Both the position numbers and the translations under genes were made by a program. Below, piece after piece: positions 12,258 through 23,045 of a stretch of 64,000 nucleotides of DNA. The stretch is taken from positions 1,248,093 to 1,312,092 of the forward strand of contig NW_023998460.1 of NCBI RefSeq assembly GCF_014805625.2, given 5' to 3'. The notes beneath the pieces were generated by a model. That model made no database searches. It saw only the letters and a program-made list of their open reading frames with translations, and was not told the DNA's origin. Positions within the stretch are counted from its first letter, which is position 1, and each line of letters opens with the position of its first letter. Origin of the DNA: Glossina fuscipes (lineage: Eukaryota; Arthropoda; Insecta; Diptera; Glossinidae).

Positions 12258-14040
12258 TATTATTATTATTATTTTAATTTTAGACTAATGAATTCAATTC
12301 TTAGACTAAAAAAAGAGACATTGAGCACTAGCAACACAGGCTATCGGCTCTAATTTAAATAAATGGATATTAGATAATAAGCTTAGTAGTATTAATAAAG
12401 TAAAATATTGAATTGATATTCTGTTCTGAAGCTGATTGTAGAATGTTCAAAGGGTTAATCGTTCCAAATGCAATACTTCTAGCCAAGGAAAAGTTGAGGC
12501 AGTCGCAGAGAATGTGCTTTATAGTAAGAGTTTGTCCACAACAGCAGATTGGGGGAGAAGACTTCTTCAGGATCCATTGGTGAGTTGCAATTGTACGACC
12601 AAGGCGAATTCTCGAAAATATTTGGATCTTGGTTTTCTCAACATTTGTTGGATATAGAGGTGGAGTTAATTGAGGGTTAATGCAAGAGTAGTGTTGATGA
12701 TGGTATTGTAAATTTCCTTCTGCAATTTTCTCTTTAACTTTTCTTCCAATGTATCTTTGAAGATCCAACTTTTCCATGACATCATCCATAATTAGAGGAG
12801 CAGAAGCAGCATACTTTGCCGCTCGATCAACCTGCTCATTTCCCAATAAACAGATGTGACTTGGTACCCATAACATTTTAATTTTTCCGTCGGGTGTAGT
12901 AATTATATTCCTTAATTTGTTGATGGTGCTGCATCTCGAAGTCGAAGGGTTCCGGGTAGCTTGTAATACAGACAAACTGTCAGTAACAATGACGGTTTTG
13001 AGTTTGTTTTTATGGGCAAGCGTGCAGGATAGCTCTGGCTTCGGTTATGAAAGTTGAAGTGCTTTCGTGAAATATGTGGTTGAGAAGAACCCGTCCTGTA
13101 GCATCTACCACCGCACAAGCAGGAGGCAGACCAGGAGATTTTGAGACGTCTGTGTACAAAAGATTCCAACCAGTATTGTCCAATACTTGGGTTTTCTCAG
13201 CTATTAGATTCCTGAAGACGTAATTTGGAGTATCTTCTTTCTTGTGCATAGACAGTGAGATGTCAAAAGAGCAGTCTTTCAAAATCCAGGGAGGTTTAAC
13301 ACGAAAAGAGCGGGAAATTTTTAAGGGAATGTTTAATTCCTTTGCGATGCACAAACAACGGTCAATTGCAGATGGTGACTTTGGAATTTTCTTCGCAATA
13401 ATAATCTTTCTTACGTCATCACCGAGAATGGATTTGTTTGAATTAAGAAGCTTAGGGACTATTTTAGCTTTTAACTCATACAGTCTATTTTCTAAGGTTG
13501 GGAGACCAGTTTCAATTATAATATTATTTATGGGCGTCGTCCGAAAAGCATAACAACTTGCTCTAACGGCTTGGTGATAGACCGGTTTAAGGATGTTGAT
13601 ATTAGATTTGCAGTTATTGCCATAAATTATCAAAGCATAGTCAATCTTGCTTAAGACAAGCATTTTGGTAAGATAAGCGATAGTGTTAATATGCGCATGG
13701 CTTCTCCAAGCAACGTACTGTATGAAATTTACCCTTGTTAAAAGGGAGTTTTTTAAACGAAGGCAGTGTGCTTTCCAACGATAATTGTTTGAAAACGTGA
13801 GCCCGAGAACATGGAGCGTCTGCACATTTAGTACTGGTAAACCGTTAATATGCATCAGTAGGTTTCCTGCATCGCACATTTGTTTTCGACAAATGTGCAT
13901 TTTTTTTGATTTTTGACGGGTTTGCCCATGTGGAGATCTCACATGCAATAGATTCGAGGATGTTGATTGCTTTCGTAGAATGTGCTAATCATGGGGTACG
14001 CCGAGGAGCCCATCGGTATATTGAATAATATCATTTAAAT
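12258..14040 (-). mobile_element. I-type non-LTR retrotransposon, 5'-truncated, with (TAA)n tail
   Basis: The minus strand carries the end of the reverse transcriptase, an RNase H domain and a C-terminal zinc-knuckle-like region, followed by a 3' UTR and a short (TAA)n tail at about 12260-12274. The 5' end lies just beyond VDD-like sequence (DIIQYTD near 14020), so about half of the element is missing. The (TAA)n tail and the RNase H domain are typical of I elements of flies. A 67-bp relative of its 3' end lies at 4044-4110. Confidence 0.7.
12370..13948 (-). pseudogene. I-type ORF2 remnant: RT thumb, RNase H and C-terminal Cys/His region
   Basis: The first piece (13010-13948) contains KSKKMHICRKQMC and VLGLTFSNNYRWKAH, typical of the region after the RT palm in I elements, then LLYTDVSKSPG, the first RNase H motif with Val in place of the usual Gly. 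The second piece (12370-12975) contains MLWVPSHICLLGNEQVDRAA, the later RNase H motif, then a C-x-C-x(8)-H-x(4)-C type end (CCCGQTLTIKHILCDC). A frameshift near 12950-13010 separates them, so no full-length enzyme is made. RNase H in such elements removes RNA from the hybrid during integration. Confidence 0.75.
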
Positions 14041-14107
14041 AAGTATCGACTACGTTATAATATATTGTCCAATTGAACAATTAGGTTAAAATGGTGGCAG
14101 CCCAGCA

Positions 14108-15110
14108 ATGCACGGAAATGTTAAACAAGATTTCTGGTGTTACCAGGGTGGCTTGAGCATACTCTTGCATTACTATAATGTTTATAGTTCAAGAAAGCTC
14201 ATTGTCACACTTCCTTCAGAATTTTCGATTGTAGTTACTTTTCTTATTAAATTTTGTGGTTTCCCTTCCTCTACTGCTCCACTGCTCCTGCTCCTGTCGG
14301 CGTACCAATAACTTAGGCGTTATTATAAACGTTAATGCCACATTTCGTTCTCAAGTAAATAGTTCTTGTTGTAAATTAACAAATTTTCATTATTTTCCGG
14401 CAATTAAGCCAAACTATGTTAATAATTGCGAGTTTAACTTTGAATAGAATCGTTAATTAAATGAAAAAAATTGAAAGATTACAAAATGTTCATCTAAAAT
14501 ATGTAAAATTATTGACTGAGCGCCTTCTATGTGCAAAGAGTATTCAGAAATCATTGAGAGAAAGTGTTCCGCGCAATTTTAGAATGCGCTGAGAGGGCAC
14601 TACTACTAAAATTACAATTGCTTCATATAAATTTGGCGACTTAAGAGATAGATTTAAAATTCTCTGCTCCCTCAAAATAACGAAATGCTCTCACTATCAG
14701 AATAAGATTTCTCTTTAGAAAATAGATGAATTGTAATAGAATAAAAATTAAAAAATAAATTATATAAAAACATGTTTTTATCGTTATTAACATAATTAAC
14801 TTAGGCTAGAGAAGTAAAGTCTACAACCAAATGAGGACGAGCGTCAGCTGTTACTATCTTCTAGAAAAGAGTCACTAGATGATTCGACTAATCGTTTTAA
14901 TAAAGTTTTTTATATTATCTTTTCGAAGAACGATCAGACGCTCCGAGTACGAATCTTCGAATTTTGGAAAAGTTTTGGCATTCACAACGCGTTTAACTAG
15001 AACTACCGACCTGTTCCATATACTTAATTTTGTCAAACGGAATCATTTTGATTTCCTCTTTTATGAATCCTCGCAATTGCAAACGAGGAGATAAGAAGCT
15101 AAAATTAGAC
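14108..15110 (+). mobile_element. degenerate non-LTR RT C-terminal remnant
   Basis: Plus-strand translations contain NNLGVIINVNATFRSQVNS near 14310-14370, KIERLQNVHLKYVKLLTER near 14465-14520 and RTTDLFHILNFVKRNHFD near 14998-15055. These are, in order, the 'LGV..D..LTF..H', 'IERVQ..FLKY' and 'RT..LFHIP....N....' blocks that close the RT proteins of Jockey/R1-group elements. They lie in different frames with many stops. I see no tail, and the family differs from copies A-D. Confidence 0.45.
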
Positions 15111-15545
15111 ACAAACCTTCTTTGAACGGTTAAAAAATGGTTTTAATTAGCCTATATGCACGCCCGCAATAGATGAGAAACTGAGAATATCTCAAAAAAA
15201 CGCCTGTACTTTCTCTACATTTTCGTCTATAACTTTTGATCCCGTAACTGTAATATTGGAATCGCTATGTAGTTTTTACCGAGCCGTGTAGCAAATGTCA
15301 TGCATATCTACACTTAATATGCGCATTGGCACAAACAAGTAATGCAAATCGAATACAACACCGTAACTTCGGTGGTATCTGTACTGCATAATGAAGATAG
15401 ATCGAACAGGTAATTTCGTTTAGGTAGGGTGGCTTATGTGCTAACTTTTAGTTGCAGAAATCCGAATTTAGAAATACGACTTTTGTTGCTCTTCCTATAT
15501 TATGTCAGCACATGCGTAGATCGTTCCTAAGTGTGGAAAGTGTAG
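15111..15545. other. no recognisable feature
   Basis: Spacer before the 3' tail of copy C; nothing recognised. Confidence 0.4.
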
Positions 15546-15546
<1 letters not shown>

Positions 15547-15576
<30 letters not shown>

Positions 15577-15578
15577 TA
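15547..15578. repeat. (TTTA)n tract, 3' tail of copy C
   Basis: Seven to eight TTTA units. On the element strand this is the AAAT tail, the same as at the end of copy B (10292-10320). Confidence 0.8.
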
Positions 15579-16138
15579 ATTCAACTTATACATGAAATTT
15601 GACTAAACAAATAACAGTCGAGTTCAATTGGCACTTAAAGCAAAACTTATATTAAATTAATAATAAAACTTAGTATAAGTACAATAAAACAAAAAAGACG
15701 GAAAAAGAGAAAAAAGAAAAAAAGCATGTACACTATCAGCTTAGGGCCACACTTACAACCCGTACAGGACCAAATTGCAAATGAACCACTAACCCATCGC
15801 AAACATGCATAAGCGTGGCAACCGATAACACTTAACAACAATTCATTTTCCAATCGTAACGACTTTTAAGGACAAAAACTAGTTTAAGCAAGACACTGGT
15901 AAATCGCGCGTATTAAGTAAAGTTGCTTTAATGGACTTTAAAGAGTCCGATAACGAGAATAAGTGATAAACGTCATTGGGGCTCTTGCAAACTACTCTGA
16001 GCGGATTAAACAGTTCATAATTATATTTACACTGGCTAAGCTTAACCAAGATAAAGTGCCTAGAGAAGCGGTTAGGGACATTAAAGCTTATTTCACCAAC
16101 TAATAAAGGCGAGTCAATAGCGCCATTTATTATTTTGA

Positions 16139-17402
16139 TTACAAAGGAAACGCCAAGAACCTACGTTTCTCAAGAGACGGTAAGGAGAGCAGAAGCAACC
16201 TATTTTCATAGGGAGAAAGAGAAGCAATCGGATCCCAACCCAAATTTCGAAGGACCAACAGCAAGAATTGCTTTTGAACAGATTCAATTGAATCTACGTA
16301 GCACCTATATGAAGGAGACCAAACAACAGAGGCATACCCAAGTATAGGTCTAACCAAACACATGTAAAGCCTTTTCGTAATGTAGGGATCATCAAGCTCT
16401 TTGGACCACCTTTTTATAAAACCAAGCGCGGACCTAGCTTTGCTTATCGAGAGCTCAATATGCAAGTTAAAATGTAACCTATGGTCAAATAGAACGCCTA
16501 AATCTGTGATCCTCCAACTTATGCGAACCTATGAAAGCAGATTCGAAGAGCACCATGCAACACGATTATCCAAGTCGCTTTGAAGCTGATGTGATTGCGA
16601 TTCTACAGGGAAGGAGGAAAACAATTTCACATCATCAGCATACATTAAGATCTGACTGGAATTAACCACCAACGGGAAATCATTAATGTATAAACTAAAT
16701 AAAATTGAGGTGATCTATTTCACTAAATAGAAAGGGAAGCCAGAGCCTTGGAGTTTAAAGATAAGTAAGTTATGGTTAACCAAACCAAACGGTTTGCTTA
16801 AATCAGAGTATATTACATCAGTGCTAGAGCCACTAGAAAAAGCCTTGAAAACATGACAAGTAAGCTCTAACAAATTGGTGACCGTAGATCGCCCTTTCCG
16901 AAAGCCGTACTGGTGCGGAGAAATATACGAATTAATTGCAAAGGCCAAATGCTGAGTCACAATTCGCTCGAACTACTTGGGCAAGACACTCAACTTGGAT
17001 ATGCCTCTGTAGTTCTCAACAAATTCTCTACTTCCACTCTTGTGGATAGGAATAAGGAAACTACTCTTCCAACGCGAAGAGAAAACACCTAAATTCAAGG
17101 ACAGGTTAAAAATCCTTGAAATCACACCACATAACTCGACAGCGCAAGATTTAAATACACATGATGGAATTCCATCAGCTCCTGACGCACAACAATATTT
17201 TAGAGAACTCAACCCTTTAAAAATGTCGTCTTCCGAAATTACCAAGTTAGNNNNNNNNNNNNNNNNNNNNNNNNNNNNNNNNNNNNNNNNNNNNNNNNNN
17301 NNNNNNNNNNNNNNNNNNNNNNNNNNNNNNNNNNNNNNNNNNNNNNNNNNCGAAATTACCAAGTTAGGAATTGAGACAGAGTTAGTTATAGGATATGGGT
17401 AG
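16139..17402 (-). pseudogene. ORF2 reverse transcriptase of copy C, broken and gapped
   Basis: Minus-strand pieces give, in order, the region before RT (CASGADGIPSCVFKSCAVEL and SLNLGVFSSRWKSSFLIPIH, RT blocks 1-2), QYGFRKGRSTVTNLLEL and VIYSDLSKPFGLVNHNLLI (the 'YTDLSKAFD' block with Ala-Phe-Asp changed to Pro-Phe-Gly), and the C-terminal KRLYMCLVRPILGYASVVW. The first catalytic Asp-containing motif is degraded. The run of 100 N lies in block 1. The plus-strand copy at 32988-34091 shows the same order without the gap. Confidence 0.7.
17251..17350. other. assembly gap (100 N)
   Basis: Exactly 100 N inside the RT frame of copy C. The 17 bases immediately left of the gap (cgaaattaccaagttag) reappear immediately right of it, and the related copy at 32960-33010 has this segment only once, so the real gap is probably zero with overlapping contig ends. 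Confidence 0.9.
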
Positions 17403-17638
17403 TTTGCTGATTAATCGAAGTTAGCAATCGAAAAGTTTCGTCGGAAATGCTCAGCAAACACATTTGAGATTTCAAAATCATCCGAGGAATCAGAGCCATT
17501 GAAAGAAACATGAGAGGGATATGTGGAAATTTTTCTTTTAGAGTTACCAATTTAAAAAAGTATTTTAGATTAGCAAACAGAGAGGATTTATTGAACTGAA
17601 GGTATCTGCAGTAATAATGGTGGTTGAGGGAGTTAAAT

Positions 17639-18480
17639 CTATGCCTCGCCACCGAGTAAGCGCACAGCCACTTTTCGAAAATTATTTGAAAGCTTGTTTT
17701 TCATATTCTTGTAATATTTAATTGTCTTATTAAACACACACCTGCTTCGAGGTCGCGACTGCTTGATCGGAACAGATGCAGCAATAGCTAGATTTAATGT
17801 ATTGTAGAACGATGACAATAAGCTTTCAATACTTCTGGCTGAGAAATCACGCCTCATATGTGAAAAACGATGTTTTACCAATACAATATTGATTTTATGA
17901 AAATCTCAATATTTATTTAAAAACGCTTGATTTGGCACATTAAGGCAGTTCAACGAAGCATCATTCTTATGATGAAAGGAAATGCACATTGCTGGATGAT
18001 AAGAATTCGCAGGTAAACTAAAAGGTGGACAACAATTTACACTAATCTCAGGGAAATTGACAAAGCAGAGATCAAGCAGTCTACCATTACAATTAGGGGT
18101 ACGGTTATATTGCACCAAATTATGATCAAACAATTCATTAAAAAAAACAACAGCCCTATCAGACGTTGAAGTAGGAAGCAAACAGCCAGAATTGTCACTG
18201 TTATACCGAGTCACTTGAGGCAAGTTGAAGTCACCTAATGCAACGACTACTTCACAAATGAGAGCAGCCTGTTTCTTGTAAATGGAGATATCAGAATTTG
18301 GGGCAATATAGGAGCAGGTTACAAATACCTGTTTATTAGGCATTATCGCACGAGTGGCGATAAATTCGAAGTCCGGAGAAGTGGGAAATTCTATTGAATT
18401 GGGCGGGACTGACGTAGATATGGCACCACCACCAATGCGATTCACTCAATCATTTCTAAAGACTTGGAAAGAATTATGAA
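17639..18480 (-). pseudogene. ORF2 endonuclease domain of copy C, broken
   Basis: The minus-strand peptide (17906-18445) carries VALGDFNLPQVTRYNSDNSG, NGRLLDLCFVNFPEISVN and NSYHPAMCISF: the GDFN, 'LDL.F' and S(D)H motifs of APE-type (EEP family) endonucleases that nick target DNA for priming. The Asp of the final SDH motif is Tyr here and in the copy at 31786-32469. The catalytic N-terminal Glu motif (FTETWL in the other copy) is shifted out of frame near 18480-18560. Confidence 0.7.
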
Positions 18481-18774
18481 AAAGTTCCGAGGAATGAAGA
18501 TCGGGTTTTAGCCAAGTTTCAGTGAATGCCAAACAGAAAAACTCCGTGCTCACAGAATTTAGAAAAGTAGAACGAATTTTTGAATTTAGGCCCCTAACAT
18601 TTTGATAAATGAGAGATAATGGGCCTGAAGAAACATTCAGTTTTTTGAAGGCGACAAGACTATTGCTTTGGTATTACGGGGACGATCGCATGAAATAAAT
18701 TCCTAATTAAGGATCCTACTGGCCACAGTGGTTTGTTTAACAACATATCACTGTTTTCAGTCGGAACTAGTATT

Positions 18775-19584
18775 TTAAAAGAGGAGATTGACTGATGGGA
18801 CTTTCGCCGCCAGATAACTTTTTATATTATCCACTGATGTTTCAAGTGCCAGTCGTGTCACAAAAATTGCTTTTCTTGGAGGAGCTGCCGTCAAGCAAAT
18901 ATCATTAGTTGAAACAGGAGGGTTCGCGGGTGGGGAGTTTAGAGTTGGGGAGAATATAGATGGCGTTATCGCCCTTGCACCAGCAGCTTGTGCGACTTGC
19001 CCAGTCTTGTGACCATCGTTCACATTCGAACAGCCAGGGGAAGAGGCTGGTTTATTTTTCTCTTTATTATTTTTAGGCGATGGGACTTGATTAGAGTGAG
19101 TGGCGGCTCTGGGCGGAGATACCCTTGCCACTTCAGCGTAGCTTAAAACGGAAGGACTTCCCGGCTTGTTTGTAACTACATTGTTACCAAACGACTCAAC
19201 AATATTGGAAACATTAACGTTCATTTTAGAGTTAGAGGGAGCAGTAACTTGTACCAACGAATCAGATTTAGAGGAACTAAGAGGTGACGTCCCACACGCT
19301 ACACTACGAGTAGGTATTTTTCTGGCTTGGGTAGAAGATGAGTGCTCAATAAAACGGCACTCGTCAAACCTAGACTTAATTATCTCAAACTTCTCCCACA
19401 AAGAGCCGAGATTTCTACTCAATTCCGAGAAACCATTTCGCGTCTCCGTGAAAAGTCTGTAGAAATCAATGTCCCGCTGCCTACAGTCAGGACATGACCA
19501 TCTTAAGCCTTTGGAAGGGTCAGCGACTGCGTCAGCAGCACGGCCGAGAATACTGGCACACTTTGCGTGAAGAAAAAAATTCAA
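18775..19584 (-). pseudogene. ORF1 (gag-like) of copy C
   Basis: A 269-codon open frame on the minus strand. It begins in a Cys/His stretch (HAKCASILGRA, then LRWSCPDCRQRDIDF) reminiscent of the PHD-like finger at the start of ORF1 in several CR1/Jockey-group elements. A Ser/Pro-rich linker follows (about residues 115-230), and then a C-terminal segment with PRKAIFVTRLALETSVDNIK, shared with copies A and D. ORF1 proteins coat element RNA. No methionine begins the frame here (the upstream codon is ATT), so the true N-terminus with the first finger cysteines may lie upstream in another frame. This is the only long intact frame of the copy. Confidence 0.65.
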
Positions 19585-20040
19585 AAGAATCCACTACTCT
19601 AAGTTTATTTACAAATTTAAGAAATTTAATAAAACTTCTCCGTTACGTTGTCACTGTAACAAGAGAGCAAAAGAACAAGAGAAAGCAAAACCAAACTGGA
19701 AGCACGAAAAAAAGAGAAAATTTTCTTTTAAATTTTCTCTTAAATTACACGTAAGACCTGCACTACTAAAGCAACGGAATACAAGCCAAGAGAAAAGCTA
19801 TTCACACCAAAGGAAGAAAATAAAAAAAAATTTTAAAAAACTGTAAAGAAAAAACTACATAAGATTCGAAAGAGATTTACTATTGCGATCACAATCACAA
19901 AAATTTTAATGAAATTAGTGAATTTTTACACTTTTAACCTTTTATACTTTTACGTAAACCAAGTTTTAAACGCGTATAAAACGAAAACAAAAAAATTTTA
20001 GCAATAAAACTAACAAAAGCGTACGATCTCGCGCGCGTCA

Positions 20041-21689
20041 GTTGCCAGACTTGGCAACATAATTCTTCAAATATAAGCATTCTTTAATCATATGGTATTA
20101 ATTTCTTAGGAAGACTTAGCAAGAGTAAACATACGCTAATTAAATCACAACACATTTGTTCATATTAAGGCGATTTGTATTCAGGCAAAAGTCAATTCAT
20201 ATCAAACCCATGCAAGACAAAAATTTCCAAATCCAAAGTGATTAATAAAATTTTACGCTTATTTTCTTTGCATTATGTATGTGTGTTTTGAATATTAATA
20301 TGATCTTGATATTTACTTTAAAAAAATTTATCAAAATTAATTTATATTAACAAGATTTCATGAGAAAATCTATATAAAATTGCATGTAAGCTTATTTAAT
20401 ATTTTTAAATTTTAATTTATTTCTTTTCTATAAATTTTAAAAATTATTGGAAAAAATTTTCCTGAGATTGCACAGCATCCAATATAACAAATGTGTAAAA
20501 CTCCTCGTCGTCTCTTGCCGGTATCTTTTTCTCCCCTTTTCTATCTATCGTCCGTCAAAAACAAGAAAGGAAGTGTTCCCAAAAGCCTGTCAAAATCTCC
20601 ACAACGTTAAACTGCTTACGTGAGTGAACAGAAATTAATAATAAGTACAACCACAATCACATGTTACAATATCTTATCTCGCGAAATAGACCTTCACGAT
20701 TGACACCTTGAATGCATAGTGATGCAGACCCACGTCGTATTTTTGAAACCTCATATCTCTTTATATATAAACTTCTGCATAGTACTTTTTTTAATTTTAT
20801 CAAACTTATTTTATCATTTCCGAACACAGTTAGTTTCTTTGGCAGTTTTTTCTTGATTAAAATTTCATTTCGGCGGGTGTTTCGAAATACAATTATTTGT
20901 ATAAAAACTAACGAAGAGATGTACGAAAAATTGTTTTCAGATAGAAACAAGTTAAGACTAACAAATAATATTTATATTTTTGTATGCAATACAGAAATAT
21001 ACTAATAATTTGCCCCTACTGATCACTAATCGTTCAAGAAAAATCCAACATTTGACAATTTTTATTTTCATGAAAACTAGTCGATTTTCAAAGAAATGAA
21101 ATTGCTAAAACTTGTAAAACCAAATCCACTTTCATAATGTTTTATGTGTAGTTTACACATAAGCAGGTACAACAGCAGAATGACGAGGACGAACATTACA
21201 CGACCCTAAGAGCATGCAAAGTTTGAAAGAAGAAGAGGACATGATAGGCGAACTAGGCGTAGTCTTATCTGGAAAAACATCACTTGTCTTATGGTGCCTC
21301 TAAAATAACCCAAGAACCTAGGACATTTGAAAATAGCCACACTAGATACGCGTTACAAATGCTTCGTCCATTACTTTACTTTTGATTTTCTTCAAAAAAT
21401 TGTAGATGATTTTGAGGTCATAAAAAACATATATTGTAATATAATGAGAATTATTATTAGTATTATTTATGTTTGAAGTAAATTTGCAGAATTCACCGAT
21501 CGATTTTGCACAACGAACGAGTTTTTTGATGTAGAAATACATGAATATGTTTTTTTTTTAATTAAAGGAATATTCTTACATGGTTTTTTTTATTATTTTT
21601 TCCGTTAACATTTTTGGATTGACTAAAATTTTTTTTTTTTTTAATGAAAATTTTGGGTCCCTTGCGAGGCTTTTAACAAGCTTGTCATG
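20041..21689. other. no recognisable gene
   Basis: AT-rich sequence. The overlapping 97-codon open frames near 20657-21005 on both strands have low-complexity composition and no recognisable motif. T-runs lie at about 21548-21640. Confidence 0.4.
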
Positions 21690-22640
21690 CATGTACGTTG
21701 GACTCGAGATTTCTTTATTATTAATCTTTTGTCTTAACAGTACGGTCTATGGATAGCTTGAGAATGTCATTGTGCATAATGTTCATACTCTAGGAGTATC
21801 AAGCCTTCTGATGCTCTTCAGATAACAATTCGTTCCCTCCATCTTAGAGTTTCCGATTCTTCCATATTGACACGTCCAAAGAACAGAAGCGGTTCAACAG
21901 TTTTCCTGTGCGTTAAGAGGGTAAAGCGATAAGCGTTAAGTTTTGGTAAAGCGAAAGTTTGCCTTCTTTGTCTGATATTTATAACAGATCTCATCACGTA
22001 CCGTTTATTCCTAAATTCGGTCTTGTATGATCGCTTGCTGAAGGAAATTGACGAATAACTTTTCTATACAGCTGGTCGTTAATGAGCACCAGAAAGAGAC
22101 AAGGAGAAAGAAAAGGGCCATGCGGTACACCTGCATTTAATTATTCGTTTGAAGCCGATTACAACTCTTATCGAAACCTCATTTAAGAATCTCTACATAA
22201 ATCGCGCGAAAATGCCGTCGACACCAAATACAATCAGCTTGGAGACAAGAGCACAATACTGTACTCTTCCGAATGTCTTCGAGATGTCTGGAGAAACGAC
22301 CTTACTTTCGTCTAAGTAGCTGACGACAGCATTCCATTTGGGATGGAGTAAGGCATTAAGCCAACTATGAACCGTTTATTGCGAAAGTCATGCTATTTAT
22401 CGCTAATTAGGCCGTTAGATTTCAACGTTTTCGTCAGATGATAATTCACCACGGTCTCCCTTTTTCGAGCCGCTGCAGATTCATCCTGTTTTTCATAGCG
22501 GTTCGCACCTTTTCCGCGGAGATAAGACGGTGCAGCTCCTCCCACATTTTTCCGGCCAGTTGTTCGTACTTGCCTTTAATCGGCTGCCCTGGTATTACCA
22601 CAAGTCCGGGTAGTCTCGAAGTATACGGCTGAGTACATCG
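21690..22640 (-). mobile_element. degenerate non-LTR reverse transcriptase remnant
   Basis: Reading the minus strand, 22190-22330 gives VVSPDISKTFGRVQYCALVS followed by KLIVFGVDGIFARF, matching the 'V.LDISKAFDRVWH..LL.KL..FG......F..SFL' RT block with the first catalytic Asp-Phe-Asp region degraded. About 22060-22140 gives GVPHGPFLSPCLFLVLINDQ, the 'GVPQGSVLSPTLFLLFINDL' block. Stops and shifts are frequent. The exact family is unclear (Jockey-group likely) and no tail was identified. Confidence 0.55.
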
Positions 22641-22959
22641 TGGAATTGTTTATCGACAGCGGTCATACTCGTTGAGTATGTCACATATAATTGAAATAAT
22701 AATTCATTTTTCAAAAATTAATTTAGTCGAATCAAATTCAAAAGCAAGACTTATAGCACTAGCATCTAAAGCTGTCGGCTTTGCAAAAGAATTATTATGT
22801 CATACAATCGAGATGATACAACAGAGCAGGCATAAAAATTAATGATTTTTTATTTAACATTATTACTTTAGTGGCAACGTTCGCACAAGGAGTTGCTCTA
22901 ATTGCAACAAAGCATCAGAATCAAAATTTCTGCAAACTACTATCCTTGTTGCATTCATT

Positions 22960-23045
22960 CCCATAAGCTTATTAATTATCCACCCATCCCATCCCATAAG
23001 CTTATTAATTATATACCCATCCCATCCCATAAGCTTATTAATTAT
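22960..23045. repeat. 33-bp tandem repeat, about 2.6 copies
   Basis: Units start at 22960, 22993 and 23026. Each begins cccataagcttattaatta and ends in acccatcccat, with two base differences between the first two units. The repeat lies in AT-rich spacer. Confidence 0.85.

Larger units (their letters stand above)
15546..20040 (-). mobile_element. CR1/Jockey-type non-LTR retrotransposon, most complete copy C
   Basis: This ~4.4-kb minus-strand element is the longest of the four related copies. In element order it has a probable 5' UTR (about 19585-20040), ORF1 (18775-19584), ORF2 with an EEP-type endonuclease (about 17900-18480) and reverse transcriptase (about 16140-17400), a 3' UTR and a (TTTA)n tract at 15547-15578, which reads as (AAAT)n on the element strand. 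The length fits a near-complete CR1/Jockey element. ORF2 is broken by frameshifts and stops, and a 100-N assembly gap interrupts RT at 17251-17350. The 5' boundary is uncertain because no target duplication was found. Confidence 0.75.

Noticed and set aside
16715..17402. Functional reverse transcriptase in copy C
   Set aside because: The Ala-Phe-Asp catalytic block is changed, the frame is split, and the N gap interrupts it. At best it is a remnant.
20657..21005. Overlapping 97-codon frames on both strands
   Set aside because: Composition is AT-driven (Phe, Ile, Lys, Asn), without motif or codon bias; the two frames mirror each other.
22960..23045. CRISPR-like array
   Set aside because: Units of 33 bp are directly adjacent without unique spacers and occur fewer than three times: a simple tandem repeat in a eukaryotic genome.
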